Shown: in pieces, positions 25,133 to 36,330 of the stretch
How the letters are laid out: every line of letters begins with the position of its first letter
Numbering within the stretch: the first letter of the stretch is position 1
NCBI RefSeq assembly: GCF_018687715.1
Contig: NC_056756.1
Coordinates: forward strand, 37,172,480 to 37,236,479
Direction of reading: 5' to 3'
DNA from: Carya illinoinensis
Taxonomy: Eukaryota; Streptophyta; Magnoliopsida; Fagales; Juglandaceae
DNA: 64,000 nucleotides
Translations under genes and position numbers: made by a program
The notes under the pieces: model-generated
What the model saw: the letters and a program-made list of their open reading frames with translations, nothing else
What the model was told of the DNA's origin: nothing
Database searches by the model: none

Positions 25133-25450
25133 TGTTCTATGTACAGCTTCCCTCCTAATAATTCAATCTGAAATCACTTTCCCCACCAGACTCCTCTTTG
25201 CCTTCTTTCTAAATTCAACATCCAGATTGATCTTAATTGGTGCATTTTCATCCTCATTCAACTGTAATCAATCCCATACCTTCTATAAATCCTCCATGCC
25301 TCCTCAACCCCCTCTTAGAGAGGACCAGGACCTATCAACCTCCTATTTCTAAACAGAAATTTAGAAATGGCATGAACTACACTACTCCTCCTCCACCAGT
25401 CCTCAGGACACAACAAAGAGCAAACTTCCCACTTCTCTTTGTTATAAGAA

Positions 25451-25754
25451 TTATGATCTTAATGATTCATGAATTGTAATAATTTAGAGGCCTAAGTTTA
25501 TAAGCTTTCATAGAGTATAGAATATGAAAGGTTTTATAGAAAATATTTTACGTACAAACCAACAGATGTGATTGAGTAATTTTATAATAAATAATACTAA
25601 TATTTTATTTGAATATCAAATTTACCTAACTACCCTCAAATCTAAAATAAAGTTGTTAAAAATTTATAAAAAAATCTTGTATAGGCGAGTCTTTTGATTT
25701 AATTCTTGTTGATTTAACAAAAGACAAATTGTAAGTTTTAATTTAAAGGCTCAA
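25451..25754. other. Intergenic spacer
   Basis: AT-rich, nothing recognised. Confidence 0.6.
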
Positions 25755-26145
25755 TTGGTTACATAGATAAGATGAGATAAGATGAGAAATCTGTGTATAA
25801 TAGTGAGATAGTTTGTGAATATATAGTAGTGAAATAGTTTAAATTAAGATGTTTTATGGGATTTTAAAAAATGAATGAGAAAATGTTAAATAAAATCTTA
25901 TAAAGTCAAAATATTGTTATAGTATAATTTTTAATATTATTTTTTATTTTAAGATTTGAAAAAGTTGAATTATTTTTTATATTTTATTTAAAAACTTGGG
26001 AAAGTAGTAATAATTAGGTAATGATTAGATAAAAGAAAGTTGAAAAAGTTGAAAATTTGAAATTAAATAGTGTTTGTATGTATTTGAATAGTATTTAGAT
26101 TTTAAGATCAGATAATATGGGATAAGATATGTTGAGACCATCTTG
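25755..26145. mobile_element. MITE-like element, TTGGTTAC...GATAAGATGAGAT family
   Basis: Begins TTGGTTACATAGATAAGATGAG and ends with GGGATAAGATATGTTGAGACC, with inner AAGATTTGAAAAAGTTGAAT typical of the family. A shorter and cleaner copy is at 57910-58079. The 3' border is approximate. Confidence 0.65.
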
Positions 26146-26215
26146 GAGATGATTATGAGAACAAATGATCAATTTAAAAAAGAAATTCTTACATAGTCTC
26201 TACTAATAAAATTAG

Positions 26216-26653
26216 TTGAAGGCATAACCCCAAACTCGATACTATATCACTATATATAATATATAATTATATATAAAATAATTTTATATTATACGATAAA
26301 TTATTAATTAATATAATATTAAATTTTAAAATCCTATATCACTATAGTCAATTGTATTAATAATTATACTAATACTATATTACTATATATTATAATATAC
26401 TATAATATATCACTATAGTCTATAATAAAATTATAATATATATTATAATATACTACAATATATTATCATTATATTATTATATACTATATTAAATATACTA
26501 TATAATATACTAGAAAATTCGGATCGGAACCGGTAAAACTGTTTAGGAGTGTAATTAGTGCGGTATCAATTCTTCTAATCCAAAACCGGTATATACCGGT
26601 TTAGCTCTAAAATACTTCCAAAATAGGACCGAACTGGACCCGTTACACCCCTA
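26216..26653. mobile_element. hAT-like AT-rich element, right end only
   Basis: A run of TATA/ATTA repeats (26240-26515) followed by a GC-richer end with CCGGTATATACCGG and finishing in GTTACACCCCTA. The CACCCCTA terminus and the AT-rich core match the elements at 47524-49088 and 34262-34970. No left end or target duplication found, so it is probably truncated. It abuts the broken end of the gypsy element. Confidence 0.55.
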
Positions 26654-26937
26654 GCCCAATGGCTCATCGATTCCTTCTTGCTTTAATTTTTGCTTGTCTT
26701 GCACCTCAACCCCTCGCTCAATAAATTCAAGGATGGTGTTGGTGGCATCTTTCTAATGCTTGTTCTTGTCGCCATCTTTGCTATGTGTACATACCTTCCT
26801 CTGTCCTTAAATTCTTACACATAACACTCACGTGCCAGTGCTTGCTCTCCTCCAACCTCACTAACGCCGGCCTTTGTTGAAAATTTCATCTTTAAATCGT
26901 AGGTGAAGGTGGCAACTTTTAAGCTATTTAAGGTTGG

Positions 26938-27180
26938 TCACCCTATAATCGCATTGTAGGAGGAATGGGTCTTAAGCACCATAAAGTCTGCCATGATGAT
27001 GATTGTGCACGACTTTATTCCCATAGATATTGGTAGTGTAATAATCCCTATGGGCTTAACCATATCTTCTGATAAGCCCTTTAAAAGTGTGGGCGATGGG
27101 CGTAGATAGCTCGGGTTCATTCCCATTTTCATGAAAGCGCCCCAGAACAGGACGTTAGCTAAGCTTCCTTTGTAAATCAT
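26938..27180 (-). pseudogene. gypsy protease-region remnant
   Basis: An 80-aa open stretch with GSLANVLFWGAF and IIMADFMVLKTHSSYNAIIG, the region of the retropepsin-like domain of Tat-type elements. The usual active-site DSG is not in this fragment (DSG-like positions read as altered sequence). Confidence 0.6.
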
Positions 27181-27424
27181 AATCCTATAAGTGGTGTAGT
27201 TTTGTTAAGGTATTGTATTCCAACACAGTCTTCATTGTCAAAAGAGATGGCGACGAGCCTTTAATCTTTTGTTTACCCTGATGTTCTCCAAATAGTGAAA
27301 TTTTCTTTGTATCTTGCCCAATAAACACCTTTTTGCTGTAAGAGGTTGTCTTGCCCCCAGCAAACCCTCCTACTATTGTTCAGATCTTGTTGTGAGGCAC
27401 GGTGTTCCAGATGAGGCTTTTGGT

Positions 27425-27454
<30 letters not shown>
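27425..27454. repeat. (G)30 homopolymer
   Basis: Thirty consecutive G inside the gypsy remnant. G-quadruplex-prone and also prone to sequencing error. Confidence 0.9.
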
Positions 27455-27456
<2 letters not shown>

Positions 27457-28074
27457 CCTTTTGGTGTTTCCCCGTATTACCTCCCTTTTCTTTGGGCTTT
27501 CGCTTATCCGTCTTTTGATCCCTGCTCCAGTTCGGATTCCCTTAAGGTAGTTAGGATTCTTAGGGTGTCCTTTGCATTGAAAAAGTCATCAGCCATATCC
27601 ATAAGTTATTGTCATGTCATTAGAGTCCTACTTGCTAACTCTACCATGAATGGGCTCCTTGGCCAAATGCCTCCCAGAAGCACTACTTGAGTAATCTTCT
27701 CGTCTTGATCATCTATTGGCATACGTTCCTTGTTGAACCTGGTAAGGTACACCTTGAGACTCTTATTTTCCCACTGCATCATTGTAAGGAGATAGGTAGC
27801 TGGTCGCCACCTTTGCCAGGTTGCAATAAACTAAGTTAGCAATTGTTGGCCCAATCCTTTGAAGCGATCAATGGAAGTCGATTGTAAAGCTCCAAACCAA
27901 GCTCTTTTGACTCCCTTGAGGGTCAAGGAGAAGACTCGACATGCAACTTCTCCTTGAAAATTGTGGAGTGTCATATGAGCCTTAAATGTCTCCAAGTGCT
28001 TGATAGGATCTTGGGGCCTGTATTTAGGAAAACTTGAACTTAGGCGGTAGTGGTGTTGCCATAATGTTTACGCT

Positions 28075-28266
28075 TTAGGGTAGGTCCATTGTACTGAGTA
28101 AGTTGTAGGCCAATGAGGATGAGCCTATCCTTCTAGTCATCTCCTCGTACTTACCCATGAGGTTACGCAGGTTCTCATGCATCTTCCTTTTCTCCTCGTC
28201 ATCGAAGGTAGGTCTGCCTCCACCCTGGGACTCCACTTCATTCCGCACCTTATTGCTAGACCCCAA
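28075..28266 (-). pseudogene. gypsy gag N-terminal piece
   Basis: A 63-aa open stretch with charged, coiled-coil-like composition (DDEEKRKMHENLRNLMGKYE) just inside the primer-site remnant, in the position of gag. Broken downstream. Confidence 0.6.
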
Positions 28267-29240
28267 ATCTCTTCATTTTAAAGCCTACTTCTCATTTCGA
28301 AGGCTCTCCATTTCTAAGGCCATCATTTTTAGCCTATTCTCCATCTCTACAAACCTCCTGTCCATGCTATCATTCCTCGCATATAGCAATGGCTTCCTAG
28401 TCACAGGTTGCTTGAGAGTGCATCATCACATGCATGTGAAACACACGTTGAATTCTATCGATCCCACAGACGATACCAAACCGTGAAGGAGGTGTTTCAC
28501 ATGACTATGTTCGCTCCATTCTGACCACCTGTGCACACTTGAAATTAAGAAGATTAGCACAACCTTTTTGGCTGGGGGATACCTCCAATGCCTAAGTTAG
28601 CACTTACTCAAGTTGTAATAGCCGATTATTTTAAAATAAGAAAAGCAATAGATAATTATCTTTTGCTCCCTTGGAGGGAGGGGGTCTCATATGCTCTTAG
28701 TCAACAATCCGGTGTTTGATCTTTTCCAAATGGGACATATTGTTGCATTTAATGCAGTGACCCTTATGAACTCTGAGGCCATTTTGGCCTTTCTCATGCT
28801 AATTCTCCTATGCATTTAATGAGGCTTACCCTGCTAGGTGTCTCGATGAACCCCGACACAAATGTGTTCATCCTACAGTTCCCTCTCCAGTGGACACATT
28901 ACTGCATTTAATATGGCATGTCCTTCAAGAATCTTAATAGATCCTCCCTTATTTATTTATTTATTTATTTTTTTTTTTTAGGGGGGGTTAGGTGATAGGT
29001 TCGGTTTGCAAGTTAGCCATAGCACTCCCCTTGCCGTGGGCTTGCATTTACCATCGTTGGCCTCGTCCTTCTTGCCGAATAGCAAACCCTTGGGCTATCG
29101 GCCCAATTAGGCCTTTGTAGGGCTTGTTTAGCCAGCTTAGCTAGGCCTTTATTTATTGGAGTGCGTTTTGGGTACTGTTGGGCCGTTGGCTAGGCCTTTA
29201 TTTTTGGGAGTGCTTTTTCGGTTCAACGGTACCCGTTTGT

Positions 29241-30299
29241 TATGCGTTAAAGAGCTTAAAAAATGATTTTCTCACCTACGTACAGTTCTTCTGTGAGAAA
29301 AAAATAAAAATGGTTCATTTGAAAATATATATATATATATATATATATATAGGTAAAGTACTTTGTGGGTCTTAAAAAAGTTAAAAATTGCGGGTTTCTG
29401 GGCTTTTCCTGAGATACACTTCAAGATCAGATACGGGATGCAGTTTGTGTTTAATTTAATGGAACTTTTCATTGACAAAAATATTCATATCAATTTGAAG
29501 TAATTAAAAAGGAATGCCACTTTATCAATATTGCCCATAATTCTGATTCTCTCCATATTGATAAAGATGTACTTTTGGGAAATGTTATGTCCATGATAAT
29601 AGAAATATATAGAAGCATGATTCTCGTGTAAAACTTCACGTATTTCTTTCAATATGTGTGCGCGCGTATATATATAGGAAAAATCCCATATAGCAAAACT
29701 CATATATATATATATAATTTCTTTCTATATGAGTTATGTTTCATATAGTCACTTTTGCATATTTCTTACGCACTCTATTAATATAATATGTCAAAGCAAT
29801 TATTTATATTAAAAAAAAAATAATGACACCAATCATATTAGTGGATTACGTAAAAGAATACGTAAAAATAATTGCATCTAAAGTTTTTGGCAAGAGAGAC
29901 TCCACACCCTTCAATCAAAAGCTATAACGTGATATATTTTATTATTCTTATTAAAATAATCGAGTTCTTCTACTCATCATTCATATACCATATATTTATT
30001 ATGAGAAAAAGGAAAATAAAATTTAAAAGGGATGTGGTATGTAGTATATGAAATGCTAAGTAAAATTATTATAAATAAAATACACTATACTATAAAAAAT
30101 CAGTTTTTTTTTATTATTATTTAATAATAAAGGGTGGCTGGGCTGGCTGTGGCTAGATTGATTTGATTACTTTGGCTGTCTCTTGGTGGCAAACGCCGAC
30201 CTGATGATGGCCACCACTGTGGCCATAGGCAGTCTTAAAAATATTTAGAGTTAAGGTTGAGTTTGTGATTTTAGAATTTGCAATTATATATTAGGTTTT
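29241..30299. other. Intergenic with hairpin MITEs
   Basis: (AT)n at 29323-29351. A hairpin element around 29745-29885 (GCATATTTCTTACGCACTC versus its inverse in ATACGTAAAAATAATTGCAT, family M2) and a diverged M3 copy at 29935-30065. A GGTGGCTGGGCTGGCTGTGG stretch lies near 30122-30145. No gene. Confidence 0.5.
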
Positions 30300-30455
30300 T
30301 AAAATGAAAAATTTTACACATCACACTACTATTTTATTTATATTCTATTATGTAAAATGTGATACATTTATCATTATTGGATGATTTTTTATAATTCAAC
30401 GGTGATAAATATGCCATATTTTATATAATAAGATAAGAGTGTAGTGCATAACATT
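30300..30455. mobile_element. Hairpin MITE, family M1
   Basis: Left arm TACACATCACACTACTATTT...TGATACATTTATCATT pairs with right arm GGTGATAAATATGCCATATT...AAGAGTGTAGTGCATAACA. Other copies: 37185-37350, with half-copies at 37740-37805 and 49625-49715. Confidence 0.65.
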
Positions 30456-30479
30456 ATTCGTTTAAATGATCTTTTGTTT

Positions 30480-30733
30480 TTTTTTTTTTAAATATTGTAG
30501 AATCCTCAGATGATTTTGCACCACAACATAATAATTTTCCCACTAGATGTTTTCGTGGGAAATATCAATCTTTTTCCACGAAATAAATATATCATGACAA
30601 AATAGTATTCCCCACTTATTATATGCCACCAACATCCCACGAATATAATTTGGTGGGATAAATATTATTGCGACTTAAATGTGGCCTTTTCCCACAACTC
30701 TCAACCATGGTAAAAAGCTGCTTTTGTTGTAGT
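30480..30733. mobile_element. CACTA-like terminus, truncated
   Basis: Ends TTTTGTTGTAGTG (30721-30733), a CACTAC-type terminus, with repeated subterminal TCCCACGAA/TTCGTGGGA motifs (30553, 30575, 30640). No opposite end found. Confidence 0.5.
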
Positions 30734-30844
30734 GACATATTGTGATTGGAGGGTATAAAAGTGATTTTTACACCACATCATGCACCCTTTTCGTATTGCA
30801 AAAGTACCTTAACAGAAGTACCTTAAAAGGTAATAAAAGTATCA

Positions 30845-31005
30845 TGATTCATAATTCTACTATGTATATACAGTTATTTTTATGTATATTTTATATATTT
30901 CATTGATGTGATTGATCATAACAGTTATTTTATATTAAAAAAAGTAATGCAGCTAATTACATGAATAGAGTACACAATGAGTATACAAAAATGACTACAC
31001 ATAAA
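30845..31005. mobile_element. Hairpin MITE, family M2
   Basis: Left TATGTATATACAGTTATTTT and right ACAAAAATGACTACACATAA form inverted ends. A sister copy lies at 31850-31995, with a half-copy at 39690-39790. Confidence 0.6.
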
Positions 31006-31559
31006 GCTTTTGTTTCACATTTAATTGCTTGTCACAAGGCCAATTATATTATTGTTAATTCGTACATAAATCTCAATAAACATTAGGTAAACCTTTCTAT
31101 AAAGTCACCCTCTCTCTAGGTCCAGTGCCTTGAGTTCTTAATTTATTTTTAATGCATGTTACCAACCTCAACTAAATCCCCAATTTAACCAGACATCCTT
31201 ATTTAATGATGCATGTTTTTAAAGACCTCATCAATAATAGATAAATTTGCCTGTGTGCAACTACAAAGATGAAGTTATTAATCCAATTCCTATGTCTACA
31301 TATAGCATTTACAAAAGCATATTACACACTAATGTGTCACTAATTATGTGTCACTAATTACTTCAACTCCCGAGCAAGCATGCTTGACATTTCCGAGCGC
31401 TTAACAAACTCTCAAACTTGATCGCCCGACATGACAGTGCCACATCAGTGTGTAACTCGCTTTTGTAGTTAGTATGTGTAGACGGAGTAATTTTCAATCT
31501 TTCCATCCAAGCCTAACACAAGTGCCACTGCTAAAGTTAGAATTCTATCAGCATTTGCC
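31006..31559. other. Intergenic, nothing recognised
   Basis: AT-rich, no motif. Confidence 0.55.
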
Positions 31560-32180
31560 GATGATTGTTGCAAAATGATCTCACGCCTCCATTGCATGTG
31601 TACGTTTTCCTATTTTTGCAAGGAACAGACAACATTTTGGAAAGACATTAACTAATTTTTCAACGAAAATTCGTTGCAAAATCTAGACTCTTAGCAACGA
31701 TCACCACTAGTCATTTTAAAAAGATCTCAAATCTTTGTTACTGATGGTGACTAATTTCTACAATGACGCATAACATTTTTCAATGAAATTAGTTCTTATT
31801 AATACAAAAAGTGTTGTTGTAATTATGGTCAATGACTATTCTGAAATAAAAATTTTATGTACAGTAATTTTTGTGTACTTTTTTATATACTTTGCTAATT
31901 AATGTGATTGATTGTACTATTTTTTTAATAAAAAAATAATTATTTTAATTAATTATATCAATAAAATGCATAAACAATACTTAAAAATGATTGTAAGTAA
32001 CAAAACTTACCGTAAAAAAGGTCTCACACTTCTGTTGATATATAATAGTTACTTTTTGTAACGTCTCATTTTGAAAACAAGATTTGTAGGTCAATATTTT
32101 TGCAACGATTCATACGTTATTGAGAAAATTTTTTAGCAACCGTTTATCTTAATTTTTTCTGTTGCTAAATTCTAGATTTC
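31560..32180. mobile_element. Possible non-autonomous TE with GTTGCAAAAT motifs, containing an M2 MITE
   Basis: Repeated TTGCAA(A)/TTAGCAAC-type motifs in both orientations (31568, 31675, 31695, 32100, 32135) are arranged like subterminal repeats. An M2 hairpin (31850-31995) sits in the middle. True termini not found. Confidence 0.35.
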
Positions 32181-34261
32181 CAAAATTCTTGGGGGAAGAT
32201 GAATGAATGATGACAAATTTCAGAAGAAAAAGAGGATATGGGTAATCATTGACAAAAAGTCAGGCGATCGAAAAAGAAATGGGAATTAAGAACCTCTAAT
32301 ATCCCTCTTTGTCCTCCCAAAAACAAGTAGATACTAGAATGTCAAATTAAGCTTCCCGACAAGATTCTCATTTTTGTAATACGCATATGTTACAGCCATA
32401 ACGAAAGAGTCCAATAGTGAAGGCACAAGATAAATAAATAAATAAATAAATAATAGATATAATAGTGATCCAATTCTCTAAGTTTTTTATTTGAAGAATC
32501 GGATTACATGCCATCAGGCCATCAGATTTTTTCCAAGAGAAAACTTAAACCACGTACAAAAGATTATTAGATTATAACAAATTAGAAATCTTAAAATAGA
32601 AAACATAATGTTACCATATATATACTGTAGATTGGTTGTACCAAACCTTAACACAAAATGTAAAGGAATGTTTATGTTTCATCATTGCATTAAGTAGTTG
32701 AATTATCTTGCTATTGGAGGTTAGACGATATACATGGTATAGTCACATGGGTTGCTTATACTCCACATTTTCTAAACATCTTCAGATTTGGATAAAATAA
32801 ATAGGATAGTCTGTCTTCTATCAATATATATATTGAAAAGATAAAAAAGAAAAAACAATCAATTGAAAAACGTGACCTAGATCTTCGAAATCTGATCTTC
32901 TAGTCCATTTCGCTTGAAATGGATAGTTTATATATATTTAGTGTAAATTAAACATGTATGACGTATTTTGATAATGAAATAATCGGAATATTTTATCATA
33001 TTTTACACAAAATTTATACTGTCTATTTTTCTTTAAAATGGAAAGCATCCTTGTTATAAATTTTTTTTTTTTTAGGAGTCATCTTTGTTATAATTAATGA
33101 ATAATATTAGATATAATCATAGACTATATATGCAAGCGTCGCATGTTATTCTTTAAAAATATTTGGATTCATCATTAAAAGTTTAATTTTTTATATAAAT
33201 TTCCTATTTACTTAAAAAAAAAAAAAAAAAAAAAAAACACTACACTTGCAATTATAAATCTCATTTCTCATCATTTGTTCCCTGAAAGGCTTGTAAAAGG
33301 CAGCTCCAAGAAGCTTGTGCATGCTGCATGGACTAAGCATTGAAAAAGCAATGTCCCAATTAATAGTTTCATATGCACGAATGCGGTTTGGATCGGCTAA
33401 AGCCAGCCTTCAACAATAAAAGCGTTGCAGAGAAACATAAATACATTGAAAAGGGCTTTTCACCAAACACAATTAAACCCAAGAAAAAAAGTAAGGCACG
33501 TAACTAAGACCCCTCTCCTTTCCTAATGCTTCCCTTTACCTTGCTTCAAGTTTCCCTTTAAATGCAAGCAATAAGCCATCTACCTTTTCGTTTTTCTTTC
33601 TTGATTTTTGGGATGAGTTACAGGCCATCTACCTTAGCTAAATTCCTTTATTTTCAGTCTTTCTTTTAGGTTTCAACCGTACGTTGAGGTTAATTGGGTC
33701 TGCAAAATGTGGGTGCTCTGGCATAATGAGTTTCACAGCTCATCAAGTAAAAGCCAATGGCTTATGTGGTCGAAACTTATTTCATGCCCGAGGAAAATGA
33801 TCATCTATCTCCATTTCATTTAAAGTGGATACATAGTACTATATATCAATCAAGCGTAAAACATAGGATATTTTAGTCATGACATCATGTTATGACCCAC
33901 GATGATGCTTTGAGGTTCATATGCTCATTTATGAATTTAATAATAAATAAAGAGACAGATTTAGGAAGTTTAGCATAAAAATCTATGTCTATAGATCATT
34001 TGAGGATGAAATCTACTATGCTTGGTAACTTTACAATTTTTCATGGCCTTATGTTGCCCTCAATATAATATAGAAAATATGGTTGATGAGAGGTTGAAGA
34101 AGATATCGTCCTTCTAAAGGGAAGGAGAAAAGGAGGGAGAGAGGGAGAGAGAGAGAGAGTGCCACATGAGTGTATATATATATTCTTCTACATATGTAGA
34201 GGTTTCCTCCAAGTCTTCTTCTATTGTAGTTATCACTTCGGTAGCTAAGTCTTGCTTTATG
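32181..34261. other. Intergenic, AT-rich
   Basis: Contains (AAAT)n at 32431-32455, an inverted-repeat element near 32905-33050 (CTTGAAATGGATAGTTTATA versus its inverse), an A-run at 33213-33236 and a (GA)n stretch at 34135-34160. No gene. Confidence 0.5.
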
Positions 34262-34970
34262 TAGGGGTGGCAAATTGTGTTTTCAGATCGTGTTTGTATC
34301 GTGTCAAGTTATAAATTTTCAACTATATAGGTCAATCTCTCCCCAACATTTTAAATTAAACGTGCTAAACTTTCAAATCATAACTCAACTCATTTAGATA
34401 ACAAGTAATTCCGTATACTCATTTTGACCTGTTTAATAATTAATTAGAAATAAGTTAACACGACACAACCCATATAAATCCGTTTTATGTAAATTGGTTA
34501 AACTAACACATAAAACCCATTTGACTTAATTAACATAATTTCATATAAAAGTTAAAATTTATATTCATTAATAGCCACAATATTTGTTTTAAAAAAAAGA
34601 CTACCTAGTAACAAAAAATACCAATATTTTTCTAATTTTTAATATATATAATAAAACCAATATTACAAACCCTATAATAACAAATATGAACATAGGTCTA
34701 AAATTACATTCTCAAGAATAAAAATATAAGCATACTGAAAAATATCAATATTACAATTCAATAATAATAAAATTGTAATTTTGAAATAAAATAAAAAATT
34801 GATCAAAGGAAGTTGATTTCGGGTTAAACAAATTGACCCGTTTATAAATTGTGTCATAACGGGTCAATCTATTTTTATCCGAACCCATTAACATTAAAAC
34901 CAAATTCACTAATTTTGTATTATATTCATATTGAATTTACAAATCGTATCACTGCATATTACTACTCCTA
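34262..34970. mobile_element. hAT-like non-autonomous element
   Basis: Left end TAGGGGTGGCAAATTGTG, right end ...TACTACTCCTA (a decayed inverse of TAGGGGTGG). Flanking octamers GCTTTATG (34254-34261) and ACTTTATG (34971-34978) match at 7 of 8 positions, as expected for an 8-bp hAT duplication. The interior carries GTGTCAAGTT and AACGGGTCAATC motifs. Confidence 0.72.
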
Positions 34971-35859
34971 ACTTTATGTCATTTCACATTTTTGTATATC
35001 AATCAAAAGTTTGATTAGTTTTATCTCTTCCTTTTATTCATGACCTCGAACTCGTAATACGCTGAACTCTAATTCATTTTATATCCAACAATATTTGTTG
35101 ATAAGTGAAATGACCAAAATATACGGCATCTTCCACTGGATGGATTGTATATTTGTCCCTTATCCTGACTAAAACCTTGGAAAAGATCCGATCGTTGTAT
35201 ATATATATATATATATTGTAAGCCAAACATGAACAACAAAAAATACACTTAAAAGAGGGTGATGTGCAAGTAATTAAATGAGCTGTACTGGCTCAGTTTG
35301 GGGTAGGTGACTTGCCTGATGACAGTTAAATGATTAGAGATTAAAAATGGTAATGTGCAGTGACATGAAGGTAATTTAACAGCAGAAGTACTGTGACACA
35401 ACAGTCTCCACGAAACAGATGGAGAAGATCAGGCCGATGCAGATTAATGCATTTACACATGATGCCCCCCCACCACCAACAAAATCGAATCTACCACATG
35501 GAAATCCCAGAAATGAAAATCAATGGAACATTAGCCTTTCATGACCAACTCTCTCTTCTTTCTTTTCTTCCTTTCTTCTTTTACCCGATCGATCGAGTTT
35601 CTGAATTTTGAACTACCAACGTGTGACTTATATATTATTAATATACCTTCAAAATAGCAAAGTTAATGATGAACTTAATTTGTTAAATTTGAAACAAAAT
35701 AACGAAAATAAATGTTATTAGTTCCATTTAATCCCAAAAAAATAAAAAAATAAAAAGAATAACGAAAATAAATTTGAATCCCCTTATAGTATGAATTTGC
35801 AAAATTTCAAATTCCCCCCCCCCCCCCCATTTCCCCCAATCCACCCAAAAGTCTGAGCC
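34971..35859. other. Intergenic
   Basis: AT-rich, with (AT)n at 35200-35216 and a (C)15 run at 35814-35828. No gene. Confidence 0.55.
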
Positions 35860-36330
35860 CAATATTATGAGGGATCCAGGCCGACCAAACGACCCACCAG
35901 CCTAATCAAAGGGTCTCAAGCCCTAGAACAGGTATTGGTATATGATCTTGAACACGCGGTAAACCCACCAAAATGAAAAGAAGAAGCCTAACGGAATGCA
36001 TCCTCTAGCAGAATAGGGTAGAGAGTCATGCTGCATTTAATGTACCACTCCAGAAAACCACGCCGCATTAAAAGAAAATGGCAGGAGGAACTACTGAGGG
36101 GACATATCCCCTAACGCAGGGCATAGACATCTGACTCTAGAAGTCAAGTATATAAGCCAATCTCAAGTACTAGGAACTCTCTATGAATTCTCTACCTACT
36201 TACACTATACTCTAAAATAATACTGATTTTGACATCGGAGACTTTCCAGCCACCACTACAGTCTCTTCTTGTAGTGTTTTCTTTGTGTTCGTAGGTCCAA
36301 GATCGAAGACCTGAGTTGTTGAAAGCCCGA
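35860..36330 (+). mobile_element. Ty3/gypsy LTR fragment
   Basis: A mixed-composition island containing CTGCATTTAATG, the TATA-like AGTATATAAGCC (36148) and TGATTTTGACATCGGAGACT (36222), the motif found near the 3' part of Tat-type gypsy LTRs. No internal region adjoins it. Resembles in style the LTR at 28483-29240 in opposite orientation. Confidence 0.55.

Larger units (their letters stand above)
19545..25450 (-). mobile_element. Near-full-length L1-type LINE, dead
   Basis: Reading 25450 to 19545: a DUF4283 ORF1 region (24758-25150), a CCHC knuckle (about 24655-24705), an endonuclease (about 24000-23100, opening NCRGIRNPQTV and ending SDHRPLAL), reverse transcriptase (about 22600-21500), zf-RVT (21100-20500) and RNase H (20280-19640) ending in an AHKLAKVAL-type motif. 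This order is the plant L1 layout. Many frameshifts and stops break it. The polymerase active-site box usually read F/Y-A-D-D is FTND (near 21640), so catalysis would fail. A 142-bp segment over motif A is triplicated. The 3' border near 19545 is set by an A/T-rich end and is approximate. Confidence 0.9.
26654..29240 (-). mobile_element. Ty3/gypsy retrotransposon (Tat-like), truncated: LTR-gag-protease
   Basis: Reading downward: a 5' LTR region (about 29240-28483), a primer-site remnant GGTATCGTCTGTGGGA (near 28480-28462, compare GGCGCCGTCTGTGGGA in related elements), gag (28270-27560, with HLETFKAHM and KSLKVYLTRFNKER in broken frames), then a protease-proximal region (27180-26880, DFMVLKTHSSYNAIIG, LKVATFTYDLKMKF). 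RT, RNase H and integrase are absent: the element stops at 26654 where a hAT-like element begins. The LTR contains GGGGGATACCTCCAATGCC, a typical Tat-LTR motif. The assignment rests on motif recognition only. Confidence 0.75.

Noticed and set aside
27314..27550. Plus-strand frame with a poly-Gly run
   Set aside because: Created by the G30 run inside a minus-strand gypsy remnant.
35393..35611. 72-aa plus-strand frame
   Set aside because: No motif and low-complexity content; isolated in intergenic DNA.
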